Shown one piece after another: positions 32,413 through 40,443 of a DNA stretch of 64,000 nucleotides. Where the stretch lies: positions 1 to 64,000 of the forward strand of contig JAEWAQ010000067.1 in NCBI GenBank assembly GCA_023391635.1, written 5' to 3'. A program made the position numbers and the translations under genes. The first letter of the stretch is position 1. Each line of letters starts with the position of its first letter. The stretch comes from Bacillota bacterium. Its GTDB lineage: Bacteria; Bacillota; Bacilli; Paenibacillales; Paenibacillaceae. The notes beneath the pieces were generated by a model. It ran no database searches and was not told the origin of the DNA. It saw only the letters and a program-made list of their open reading frames with translations.

Positions 32413-33653
32413 ACGATTTACTCGCGGTAATCAAAGACAAGCTGACGGCGGCAGGCAAGCCGGCGGCGGATATCGGCCTGCCGGAGGTCATCGCGCTTGA
32501 ATTCGGAGCCGCCCGCGGGTTATCGGCCTTCGTACGCCAATCCGGTTACAAGGCGATCGTGCTCGTCACGGATGCTCCCTGCCTGGAGGCAGCCGGTCAA
32601 GCCGTCCTGCCAGGCTTGGAGCAAGCGGGCATTCCCTCAAGCACGGTCATCCTTCGTCCGAACGCCGCAGGCGACGTCGTCGCGGACGAAGCGTCCGTCG
32701 TGCAAGTGCTGCTGGAAATTCAGCGTCAATCCGCAGAAGCCTGCATAGCGCTTGGGTCCGGGACCATTCACGATATCGTGCGTTATGCTGCTTATACGTC
32801 ATCCATCCCGTTCCTTTCCGTGCCGACCGCCCCGTCCGTCGACGGCTTCACGTCCAGGGGGGCGCCGCTCATTATTCGCGGGGATAAGATCACCGTCCCC
32901 GCGATCGGGCCCGCCGCCATCTTCGCCGATCTCGACATTCTCGCCGCGGCGCCGGCGACCATGGTGGCCGCCGGATTCGGCGACATGCTTGGCAAATATA
33001 CTTCGCTCTTCGACTGGCGATTCGGCAGTCTGACCGTAAGCGAGCCGTTCGACCCGTTCGTCTACGAGATGACCGAGCGCGCATTGACGTCTTGCGTGAA
33101 CAGCGCGGACGAGATTGGCCGCTGCACCCCTGAGGGCGTGGCCGTTCTGATGCAGGCGCTCATAGAATCAGGCATCGCCATGCTGATCCTCGGTCAGTCC
33201 CATCCGGCATCGGGCGCGGAGCATCACCTGTCCCATTATTGGGAGATGAACTTCATCCGCACCGGCAGGCGGCAGCTGCTGCACGGCGCCAAGGTAGGCG
33301 TCGCCTGCGCCATAATCGCCGATGCGTACAAACGCATAGCCGAAGACGGACTTCCCCGGGCTCAGGCACAGGTTCGGGCGAATCCCGCAGGGGCAATGCA
33401 TGCCGCAATCGAAGCGGCCATCGCGCAATGGCCGGCAATTCGGCAGATGATCGCGGAATTGCCGGACGCTCAGACGATCCGGTCCCTGCTGCGCACCGTG
33501 CACGGACCGGCCGACATCGCAGAGCTCGGCATCGACTCCTCGCTCAGGGACCGCGCCTTGGAGGAAGCGGACAACGTCCGGCCCGGACGAACGACGCTGC
33601 TGCGCGTTTATAACATGGCAATCAGAAGTGCCGATTCGATCCAGGAAGGTTGA
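32409..33653 (+). CDS. araM: sn-glycerol-1-phosphate dehydrogenase (AraM/EgsA)
   Basis: 414 residues of the iron-dependent alcohol dehydrogenase fold. The nucleotide site has ALGSGTIHDIVRYAAY and FLSVPTAPSVDGFTS. Metal ligands are expected in AAGFGDMLGKYTSLFDW and in GAEHHLSHYWEM (His-His...His). B. subtilis AraM is a Ni-dependent G1P dehydrogenase that reduces dihydroxyacetone phosphate to sn-glycerol-1-phosphate, used for archaeal-type heptaprenylglyceryl lipid. Overlap with the AraL-like gene and the DeoR gene upstream forms a three-gene unit that ends at a strong terminator. Confidence 0.9.
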   Translation: MNDLLAVIKDKLTAAGKPAADIGLPEVIALEFGAARGLSAFVRQSGYKAIVLVTDAPCLEAAGQAVLPGLEQAGIPSSTVILRPNAAGDVVADEASVVQVLLEIQRQSAEACIALGSGTIHDIVRYAAYTSSIPFLSVPTAPSVDGFTSRGAPLIIRGDKITVPAIGPAAIFADLDILAAAPATMVAAGFGDMLGKYTSLFDWRFGSLTVSEPFDPFVYEMTERALTSCVNSADEIGRCTPEGVAVLMQALIESGIAMLILGQSHPASGAEHHLSHYWEMNFIRTGRRQLLHGAKVGVACAIIADAYKRIAEDGLPRAQAQVRANPAGAMHAAIEAAIAQWPAIRQMIAELPDAQTIRSLLRTVHGPADIAELGIDSSLRDRALEEADNVRPGRTTLLRVYNMAIRSADSIQEG

Positions 33654-33661
33654 ACGATGCA

Positions 33662-33701
33662 GCAAACCCCCGTCCTCTATCGCCATAGAACGGGGTTTTG
33701 C
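33662..33701. terminator. bidirectional terminator between araM and the FAH gene
   Basis: GCAAACCCCCGT / ACGGGGTTTTGC stem with one mismatch and an inner CTAT/ATAG stem, placed between two convergent genes. T-rich sequence is in or after the stem on the plus strand. Confidence 0.75.
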
Positions 33702-33736
33702 CATTTACGCTTGTAAGTTCATATCTCCGGCCAGCC

Positions 33737-34636
33737 TCAGACTTCCGCGACCATTCGGTTCGTGAGCGACCCCAGCTTCTCGATCTCGATCGTCACGACA
33801 TCGCCCGGCTTCAGATAAACTTGCTTCTCCGGCGGATAGCCGAGCACGACGCCTTCCGGCGTGCCTGTCAGGATGATGTCGCCCGGCGACAGCGTGAAGT
33901 GCTGCGAGATGTAGCTGACGATCTCGTCGCAATAGAAGATCATGTCGTTCGTGTTGGATTGCTGGCGCACCTCACCGTTGACGATCGTCTTGACCGCCAG
34001 TTCGTTCGGGTTGCCGACTTCGTCCGCCGTGACCAGGTACGGACCAAGCGGCGAGAAGCCGTCGCACGTCTTGCCGAGCAGCCATTGCGGCGTACGCATC
34101 TGCAGGTCGCGCGCGGACAGATCGTTGACGTTGCAGTAGCCGAACACATGGTCAAGCGCCTCATCTTTAGCCACGTATTTGGCCGTCTTGCCCATCACGA
34201 TGACGAGTTCGGCCTCATAGTCTACCTTCTGCGTCGTTCTCGGGATCGCGATCGCGTCGCCGTGCGCGGACACCGTGTTGTTGAACTTGTTGAACAGAAT
34301 CGGATATTCCGGCACCGGAGAGTTCGTCTCCTCCGCATGCTTGCGGTAATTGAGGCCTACGCAGATGATTTTGCCCGGATTCGGCACGCAGGGGCCGAGC
34401 TCCAGCGTCGCTTCATCAAGCCAGAAGGCGGCCGCTTCAGAGGCTGCAGCTGCCCGATCGGCCAATGCAACCAATACCCGCACGGCCGATTCGCCGCCTT
34501 CGATCGTCTCGTGAATGCCGCTCGGAACGTTAGCAACCGACAGTTTCTCCGCCGCCGCCGCGACGTCCAGCACGCCTTTGTCCGTTTTTACGCCCAACCG
34601 GATGTTTCCATCCTTCTTGTAAGTCAGCAGTTTCAT
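33737..34636 (-). CDS. fumarylacetoacetate hydrolase (FAH) family protein
   Basis: About 299 residues from ATG 34636. The C-terminal catalytic FAH domain is clear: CVGLNYRKHAEE, PILFNKFNNTVSAHGDAI, YEAELVIVMGK (metal-binding Glu), GYCNVNDLSARDLQ, LTGTPEGVVLG and LKPGDVVTIEIE. Members hydrolyse 2,4-diketo-3-deoxy sugar acids, acylpyruvates or homoprotocatechuate products. Here it follows an SDR gene, and sugar-acid pathways of the L-fucose/L-rhamnose type use an SDR then an FAH hydrolase, which would fit. A bidirectional terminator follows. Confidence 0.88.
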   Translation of the reverse strand: MKLLTYKKDGNIRLGVKTDKGVLDVAAAAEKLSVANVPSGIHETIEGGESAVRVLVALADRAAAASEAAAFWLDEATLELGPCVPNPGKIICVGLNYRKHAEETNSPVPEYPILFNKFNNTVSAHGDAIAIPRTTQKVDYEAELVIVMGKTAKYVAKDEALDHVFGYCNVNDLSARDLQMRTPQWLLGKTCDGFSPLGPYLVTADEVGNPNELAVKTIVNGEVRQQSNTNDMIFYCDEIVSYISQHFTLSPGDIILTGTPEGVVLGYPPEKQVYLKPGDVVTIEIEKLGSLTNRMVAEV

Positions 34637-34741
34637 CGTTCCTGTCAAGCTCCTTTATCCTGTATTATGGCTAATTGCAGTTGTCCCTCACATATCTGTT
34701 CGCCAAGCGGTCCTGCTCGTTCTTACCCGACTGCCCGAGCC

Positions 34742-35524
34742 TTAAGCGTTCTTGCCGAATACGGCGCCGCCGTCTATGTATAGCGGGGAGCCCATCATGA
34801 ACTTCGACTCATCGGAGGCGAGAAACAATGCCGCTTGTGCGACATCTTCCGGACGGCCCAGTTCTCCGCCCAATTGACGGGTTTTGATGGCGGCGATCGC
34901 CGCTTCGGGGTCCTCGTAGGACGTACGCAAATAGTTCTCCACAAACGGCGTCATGATCGTGCCCGGCAGCAGCGCGTTGACGCGAATGCCATATGGCGCA
35001 TAGTCCACTTGCATCGCTTTCGTCAGCGCGAGCACCGCGCCCTTCGTCGCCCCGTAGGCCGCTCTGCGCATCAAGCCGATTTCCGCCACGCACGAAGACA
35101 TGTTGATGATGTTGCCAGAACGTCTCTCCATCATGCCGGGCAGCACATACTTGCTAGGCAAGTAGACGCCTTTGACGTTCACGCTCATGATCCGGTCCCA
35201 CTGCTCCGGTTCGACTTCATGCAGCGCGCCCACATTGCTGATGCCCGCATTGTTGAACAGCACATCGATACGGTCGTACTCCTCGATGACCCGCTCGACC
35301 ATCGCTTTCACGGAAGCGGGATCCGTCACGTCAGCCTGGATAAACGTCGCAGCCCCGCCAGCTTGGACGATCTCGTCCACCGTTGCCTGCCCGTTATCCT
35401 CATTCAAATCATTGACGATGACGGTGGCGCCTTCCGTCGCGAACGTCAAAGCCGAGCAGCGCCCGATTCCCGAGCCGGAGCCGGTAATGACCGCGATCTT
35501 GCCGGCTAATCTTCCTTGCTGCAT
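34742..35524 (-). CDS. SDR-family oxidoreductase
   Basis: 260 residues. TGSGSGIG cofactor motif (~13-20), NNAGISN, catalytic Ser in NMSSCVAEIG and the Tyr-x-x-x-Lys YGATKGAV. The ending FMMGSPLYIDGGAVFG is typical. Start ATG 35524 has AGAGGTAGAGGGA directly upstream. It lies between an IclR regulator gene and an FAH hydrolase gene on the same strand, so it probably oxidises a 2-keto-3-deoxy sugar acid or a related hydroxyacid for the hydrolase. The substrate is inferred from gene order. Confidence 0.87.
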   Translation of the reverse strand: MQQGRLAGKIAVITGSGSGIGRCSALTFATEGATVIVNDLNEDNGQATVDEIVQAGGAATFIQADVTDPASVKAMVERVIEEYDRIDVLFNNAGISNVGALHEVEPEQWDRIMSVNVKGVYLPSKYVLPGMMERRSGNIINMSSCVAEIGLMRRAAYGATKGAVLALTKAMQVDYAPYGIRVNALLPGTIMTPFVENYLRTSYEDPEAAIAAIKTRQLGGELGRPEDVAQAALFLASDESKFMMGSPLYIDGGAVFGKNA

Positions 35525-35544
35525 TCCCTCTACCTCTTTTCTGT

Positions 35545-36306
35545 TCACATACCTATATCGTAAGACAGCAGCTTGGCCAAATCCGCAACTTCCCGCATGG
35601 CTTGCTCCTTCTTGTCCGCCCAGCGATGCTGCGGGATCGAGCAGCTGACCGCTGCGACGACCCGACCGTCCGCTCCGCGGATCGGGGCTGCTGCGCAGCT
35701 GAATCCGATCACCGCTTCCTCTTCGTCCGTCGCCAAGCCGGCTTTTCGCACGGCGGCCAGTTCCTCGAGCAGCCGCTCCGTCGTGCCGATCGTGTTCGCC
35801 GTGAATCCGTGCAGCCGCTCTTCCGGATACAAATCGCGGATTTCCGCATCGCTCTTATAGGCTAACATCGCTTTGCCCAGTCCCGTAGCATAAGCCGTCC
35901 AGGTCATGCCCGGCTCCGACATCAGCCGCACCGGCGACGGCGCCTCTTCCTTCGCCAGGTAGAACACATCCCGTCCTTCGAGCCGGCCCAATTGCAGGGT
36001 CTCTTCCAACCGCTGCTTGACCGAAACGGCTTCATGGTGAAAGCGGGATACCAGGTCCCATTGCCGGAAATACGAGCTTCCCATCCGGCCGAAGAACACG
36101 CCCAGCTGGTAGCGATCCCCCTGATCCTTATGCAGCCAGCCCAATCTTTCCATCGTCTGCAGCAGAGAGAACATCGAGCTCTTGTTGATGTCCAGCTCGC
36201 GCGACAGGTCCATGAGCTTGTATTGCAAAGGCTTCTCCGCGATCAGGGTGACGATCTCATGCGCTCTTGCAAGTGCCGGAACATTGTATTTGTTGTTCGG
36301 TTCCAT
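35545..36306 (-). CDS. IclR-family transcriptional regulator
   Basis: 253 residues from ATG 36306 with GAGGGGG upstream. The N-terminal winged helix is ALARAHEIVTLIAE ... LMDLSRELDINKSSMFSLLQTMERLG, and the C-terminal IclR effector domain contains VRLMSEPGMTWTAYATGLGKAMLAY and GFSCAAAPIRGADGRVVAAVS. The first gene of a three-gene unit (IclR-SDR-FAH), it likely represses or activates that unit in response to a small acid. A TATAAT box lies about 20 bases upstream on the minus strand (36328-36333). Confidence 0.9.
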   Translation of the reverse strand: MEPNNKYNVPALARAHEIVTLIAEKPLQYKLMDLSRELDINKSSMFSLLQTMERLGWLHKDQGDRYQLGVFFGRMGSSYFRQWDLVSRFHHEAVSVKQRLEETLQLGRLEGRDVFYLAKEEAPSPVRLMSEPGMTWTAYATGLGKAMLAYKSDAEIRDLYPEERLHGFTANTIGTTERLLEELAAVRKAGLATDEEEAVIGFSCAAAPIRGADGRVVAAVSCSIPQHRWADKKEQAMREVADLAKLLSYDIGM

Positions 36307-36472
36307 GGCGCCCCCTCGCTGTGGTTTATTATAGTGAAAGTGGTTTTCGTGAATAAACATATCATAACATGAATATTGCGAACGATTCAACTTGGATACA
36401 GACATTTCGCACGGCCATGTATCCGGCATAATCCGAGCGTTTCACCGCTCGGATCGTCGAATTGGACCTTGC

Positions 36473-37747
36473 TTATACGGTCATCCCGAAACTTTGCTTG
36501 AACTCGGACAGACGCACCACTTGACGTGTCAATCGGGCATGCTCCGCGGCAAAAGCCATCAGATGGCTTTGCACCGATTCTTCCGCGGAAGTGAGTCCTT
36601 TCGCTTTGCCTTCTTCCCGGACCAGCCGGACGAAATCGGCGATGATGCCGCCGTCGCCGCCTCCGTGGCCGCCTGACTGCCCGTGCTCGGCCTGGTCCAG
36701 CGGGATTATCCGGGGCTTGTCCTCGTCAAACCGGATCAACTCCACTTCGTTGTTCTCCATCGAAGCGCGAATTTCCCCCGCCGTGCCCATCAGCTTGAGC
36801 GTACGCGAGGTTTGCTTCGTAAAAGCGGTCATCGTGAACGCAGCCGTCACTTCATTGACGAAATCCATGATCACCACTTGATGATCCACCACATCGTTAT
36901 CGCAATGATACACGCAGCGGCCGTATGGTCCTTCCTCCAGCGCTTGCTTCCGCGCTTCCAGGCTCGGATCGTCGCTGATGGCGGCGCCCAGCCAGCCCGG
37001 ATCTTCCTGCAAATAAATATTCGGCGCATAGTACAAGCAAGAATCGGCAACCGGGCATCCATCGGTGCATCGCTTCGGCGCGCCTTGCGGCGCGTTGCCC
37101 GGATGAAAATGCGAGAGCGAGCCGAACGAGGAAATACGGACGCAATCGGCGCCGGCAAGCCACAGCAAAATATCCATGTCATGACAGGATTTTTGCAGGA
37201 TCATGGGACTGGACTGCCGGCTGTTGCGCCAGTTGCCCCGCACAAAGCTGTGCGCCTGGTGCCAGTAACCGACATTTTCGTTGTGCTGAATGCTTTGCAG
37301 TTTGCCGATCGCGCCTTCGTTCAACAACCGCTTGAGCGTGCCGAAAAAATCCGTATACCGCAATACGTGGCAGATGGAAAAAACAAGACCCTTCTCCTTG
37401 GCCTTCTCCCCCATCGCCACCACTTCTTTCGGATCGGGCGACATCGGCTTCTCCAGCAATACATGGTATCCGGCATCCAGCGCTTGCATCGTCGGCTCGT
37501 AATGCATCCGGTCCTGGGTGCAAATCAGGACCGCATCCGCCAGCTTCGGCCTGGACAAGAGGTCTTGCCAGTCGGTGAAGCACATCGATTCCTCGATACG
37601 GTGATGAAGCTGCATTTTTTCCCTGCGCGCTTGATTCGGATCGGCCACGGCGACCACTTGCAGTTGATCCGGGTGATCCAAGGCATATTCCGTATATCCC
37701 TGTCCCCGCAAACCCGCCCCGATCAGCGCAATCTTTACTTTGTTCAT
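36473..37747 (-). CDS. Gfo/Idh/MocA-family oxidoreductase
   Basis: 424 residues, longer than most relatives. GAGLRGQGY near the start is the Rossmann motif; VLLEKPMSPDPKEV holds the EKP motif with its Lys. SICHVLRYTDFF and KSCHDMDILLWLAG follow. A Cys-rich insert (KRCTDGCPVADSCLYYAP, ~227-244) may bind a metal or cluster. It is the last gene of the six-gene cluster. The family oxidises sugars with NAD; long members with this insert are common in uronate and glycoside catabolism, which is inference here. Confidence 0.85.
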   Translation of the reverse strand: MNKVKIALIGAGLRGQGYTEYALDHPDQLQVVAVADPNQARREKMQLHHRIEESMCFTDWQDLLSRPKLADAVLICTQDRMHYEPTMQALDAGYHVLLEKPMSPDPKEVVAMGEKAKEKGLVFSICHVLRYTDFFGTLKRLLNEGAIGKLQSIQHNENVGYWHQAHSFVRGNWRNSRQSSPMILQKSCHDMDILLWLAGADCVRISSFGSLSHFHPGNAPQGAPKRCTDGCPVADSCLYYAPNIYLQEDPGWLGAAISDDPSLEARKQALEEGPYGRCVYHCDNDVVDHQVVIMDFVNEVTAAFTMTAFTKQTSRTLKLMGTAGEIRASMENNEVELIRFDEDKPRIIPLDQAEHGQSGGHGGGDGGIIADFVRLVREEGKAKGLTSAEESVQSHLMAFAAEHARLTRQVVRLSEFKQSFGMTV

Positions 37748-37767
37748 AGACAGTTGATTTCTCCCCC

Positions 37768-38904
37768 CTAAGCGGATTCGGTTCCGCTTGCCGTTTGATA
37801 GGCGATGGCCAGTTCGGGTGTTTCCACTTTCCGTTTGTCATACCAGGCGTCGACGACCGCGTTCGTGAGTACGGTCGTCATCAGCGTCCGCTCCATCGGA
37901 AACGGCGGCTTACGCGTCAGCATCAGCTGTTCGATCAGCCGCGTCAGCCGTTCGAAGTGATGGAACGGCCGGTCTTGCCCGCTGTTTTGCAATGCCGCGA
38001 TCACTTCCCCCTCCGCGTTGCGGCAGGCAAACCCCCACTGTTCGACTAAACTTCGGAATTGGAGCACGTATCCTTGCGTCCCGTCGAGATAGTGGATGAA
38101 CATCAGAATCGGATTCGGCTCCGGCACCCGGGGATGCGCCGCATCAAGTCCGGGAAACGCAGCGAGCGCGTGATGCATGAGATTCTCGGGCCACGCCCCC
38201 CGGTCCATCGCCTCCCATACTTCCGCTCCTTGCAGCACCTCCACCGATTGGACGCCGGTTTCACCGCCCGACCTTTGTTCCGCGACGGCCTGCAGCACCT
38301 CCAACGCATGAAAGCCATAGGCTTCGACAAGCGTGGAATGGCTGATGACCAATATTTCTTTCAACGTTCGCAGCTTGCCCTGATCATAGGCGGGAACGGG
38401 ATCGGTATGCGGAATCGACGAACCGCCCATGAACGGGATGCCGCGCTTCTTCAACTCGTTGTACATCCACAAAGCTTCTTGCGTATCGCAGGAAAAGTGC
38501 TTATCCGAAAAAATCGGAACGATCCGTCCAAGTTCATCCAGCGCATTCAGCGTCTCTTCCAGCATGCGCTTCCGGGGATACAGCATCTGCTCTTTCTCGT
38601 TGATCGGATATTTGCCATGCTCGCCGATGATGACCACGCCGTCGATCGGCTCCGGACAATGCTCGGCGCGCACCGCTTCGCGAATCGTCCGATAGATCGG
38701 GATGCCCAGCCGCTCCGAGGCTTCCCGGCTCATATCGTTGTCCGGCACCTGATCCGTATACAGGGAGACAACCCGAATCTTCGGCTCATATCCGAGATCG
38801 CCCAGCAGCCGCCCAACAATCATATCGGCATGGGAGTTATACCGATATTCCGTCACGATCGCGGCTATTCTGACTACACGGTCTGCGGGATGCCCGGCAC
38901 TCAT
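37768..38904 (-). CDS. protein of unknown function, Rossmann-like N-terminus
   Basis: 378 residues from ATG 38904, which overlaps the previous stop by four bases. The N-terminus VVRIAAIVTEYRYNSHADMI looks like a Rossmann-type strand and helix but lacks a full GxGxxG. Visible conserved-looking segments are GVVIIGEHGKYPINEKEQM, IVPIFSDKHFSCDTQEALWM, FMGGSSIPHTDP and GFHALEVLQAVAEQRSGGETGV. These resemble the oxidoreductase-associated proteins found beside Gfo dehydrogenases. I do not recognise a named family. Its place between creatininase-like and Gfo genes makes a role in the same pathway likely. Confidence 0.6.
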   Translation of the reverse strand: MSAGHPADRVVRIAAIVTEYRYNSHADMIVGRLLGDLGYEPKIRVVSLYTDQVPDNDMSREASERLGIPIYRTIREAVRAEHCPEPIDGVVIIGEHGKYPINEKEQMLYPRKRMLEETLNALDELGRIVPIFSDKHFSCDTQEALWMYNELKKRGIPFMGGSSIPHTDPVPAYDQGKLRTLKEILVISHSTLVEAYGFHALEVLQAVAEQRSGGETGVQSVEVLQGAEVWEAMDRGAWPENLMHHALAAFPGLDAAHPRVPEPNPILMFIHYLDGTQGYVLQFRSLVEQWGFACRNAEGEVIAALQNSGQDRPFHHFERLTRLIEQLMLTRKPPFPMERTLMTTVLTNAVVDAWYDKRKVETPELAIAYQTASGTESA

Positions 38905-39683
38905 CGTTCGCTCTCCCCGGCTTCCATCCTCCGCACCGTTCCTGCCAGCCACGCAGAAACGCTGTCGATAATCGTCTCCAGGTACACCTTCCCCTTCTCC
39001 GCGGTTGCCGGAGCGGCGGGGTCGGTATAGCCGTCTAAGCCGGTTAATTCTCCGTGCTTGCCGATGAAGGTGCCTCGGGGACCCGCGTTGATCCAACTGC
39101 GCTGCGCATGCTCCGCGCCGATGCGGTCCGTCCGCACCAGATCCGGCCGAATGGCCAGCAAGGCGGCGGTTTCAAAGCCGCCGGCATGTCCAGGCACCAT
39201 CCCGACTTCGCCGGCATTCGCCAGGAGGAGCGCTTCGGCTGCGACGCTCCAATACGATGCGGCGGCGGTCCAGACCGGGTGGCGGACAGCGAGGTCGTTT
39301 GCCGTTTGCATCATGATCGGCTCGTTGCCGCCGTGTCCGTTCAAAAAAATGATTTTACGGAAGCCGTCCGTCACCAGGCTTTCGCCAATGTCGCGCAGTA
39401 CTTGCAAGTACGTGGACGAAGTGAACGACAGCGTACCCCCGAATTGCAAATGATGCTGCGAACAGCCTACCGGCAGCACCGGCGCCAGCAGCAGCCGCGC
39501 CTCCGAGGCGGCGCGTCGGGCCGCTCCCTCAGCGATATATTCGCATATGAGCGTATCGGTATATACCGGCAAATGCGGGCCGTGCTGCTCCGTTGCGGCA
39601 AGCGGCACGATTACGGCGGCCCCTTGGCCCGCAAGTTCCCGGATTTCTTCGCGGGTATGCAGATGCAGATGCAATCGTTTCAT
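38901..39683 (-). CDS. creatininase-family amidohydrolase
   Basis: 260 residues. The metal site is EQHGPHLPVYTDT (Glu, His, Asp) with NGHGGNEP downstream, both complete. GHAGGFETA carries another conserved His/Glu. Family members hydrolyse cyclic amides such as creatinine or amides of riboflavin-precursor and coenzyme synthesis, using zinc or manganese. Its start overlaps the SDR gene upstream by four bases and its stop overlaps the next start, so it is firmly within the cluster. The real substrate may be a lactam or amide of the sugar pathway. Confidence 0.87.
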   Translation of the reverse strand: MKRLHLHLHTREEIRELAGQGAAVIVPLAATEQHGPHLPVYTDTLICEYIAEGAARRAASEARLLLAPVLPVGCSQHHLQFGGTLSFTSSTYLQVLRDIGESLVTDGFRKIIFLNGHGGNEPIMMQTANDLAVRHPVWTAAASYWSVAAEALLLANAGEVGMVPGHAGGFETAALLAIRPDLVRTDRIGAEHAQRSWINAGPRGTFIGKHGELTGLDGYTDPAAPATAEKGKVYLETIIDSVSAWLAGTVRRMEAGESER

Positions 39684-40432
39684 TGATGAAACCCTCCATC
39701 GACGGCGAATAAGGCGGCCGTCACATATGACGAAGCATCCGAAAGCAAGAAACAGGCCGCTTCGTTAATTTCGTCCGAGCTGCCGCTGCGTCCCAGCCAG
39801 GCGTGCTTCCGCATGCCTTCTTTCTCCTGCTCCGACTGCCCGGACAAGGCTTCCGGCGTGCGAAAATCGCCGGGAATCAGCACGTTCGCCCGAATTCCCT
39901 GCGAAGCATAGTCGGCGGCGATTACCCGCGTCAGTTGGTTGAGGCCCGCTTTGGCCGCGCCGTACGCGAGGCAGCCCGGCGAAACGATCTGCCCCAGGAT
40001 GGAGGATGTATTGACGATGGAGCCGCCGCCGGAGCGGATCATCAGACCGATCGCGTGTTTGTTCACCAGAAACGCGCTGGTCAGGGTGCCGCCGATGGCA
40101 TACTCCCATTCATCCAGGGTTAATTCCAGCGCCGGCTTCCATACATTGCGGTATACCGTATGATAAACGCCGTCCAGGCGCCCGAACGTTCGCTCGACTC
40201 GTTCCACGACCGATTTCACGCAGCGTTCGTCCGTCACGTCCGCTTGTTCGTAGTGCAGCCGGTCCCGGCCGTACAGCTCTCTCAATCTCTCGATCTCGGG
40301 CGCATCCCCGGACTGCTTCAAATCGCAGCCGTAAATGACGGCTCCCCGTTCCAGGAACAGGGCTGCCGCCGGCAGCCCCAAAGAACCGAGCACCCCTGTG
40401 ATCCAAATGACTTTGTCCTGCAGCGCTTTCAC
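39680..40432 (-). CDS. SDR-family oxidoreductase
   Basis: 250 residues. The cofactor motif is TGVLGSLG near residues 12-19, a variant of TGxxxGxG. The catalytic Ser is in NTSSILGQI, and YGAAKAGLNQ holds the Tyr and Lys. The ending YVTAALFAVDGGF is normal. It is coupled to the creatininase-like gene downstream (4-base overlap) and lies 11 bases after the FAD enzyme gene. It probably oxidises or reduces a hydroxyl of the pathway sugar. Confidence 0.87.
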   Translation of the reverse strand: MKALQDKVIWITGVLGSLGLPAAALFLERGAVIYGCDLKQSGDAPEIERLRELYGRDRLHYEQADVTDERCVKSVVERVERTFGRLDGVYHTVYRNVWKPALELTLDEWEYAIGGTLTSAFLVNKHAIGLMIRSGGGSIVNTSSILGQIVSPGCLAYGAAKAGLNQLTRVIAADYASQGIRANVLIPGDFRTPEALSGQSEQEKEGMRKHAWLGRSGSSDEINEAACFLLSDASSYVTAALFAVDGGFHQ

Positions 40433-40443
40433 CCGACATCCTC

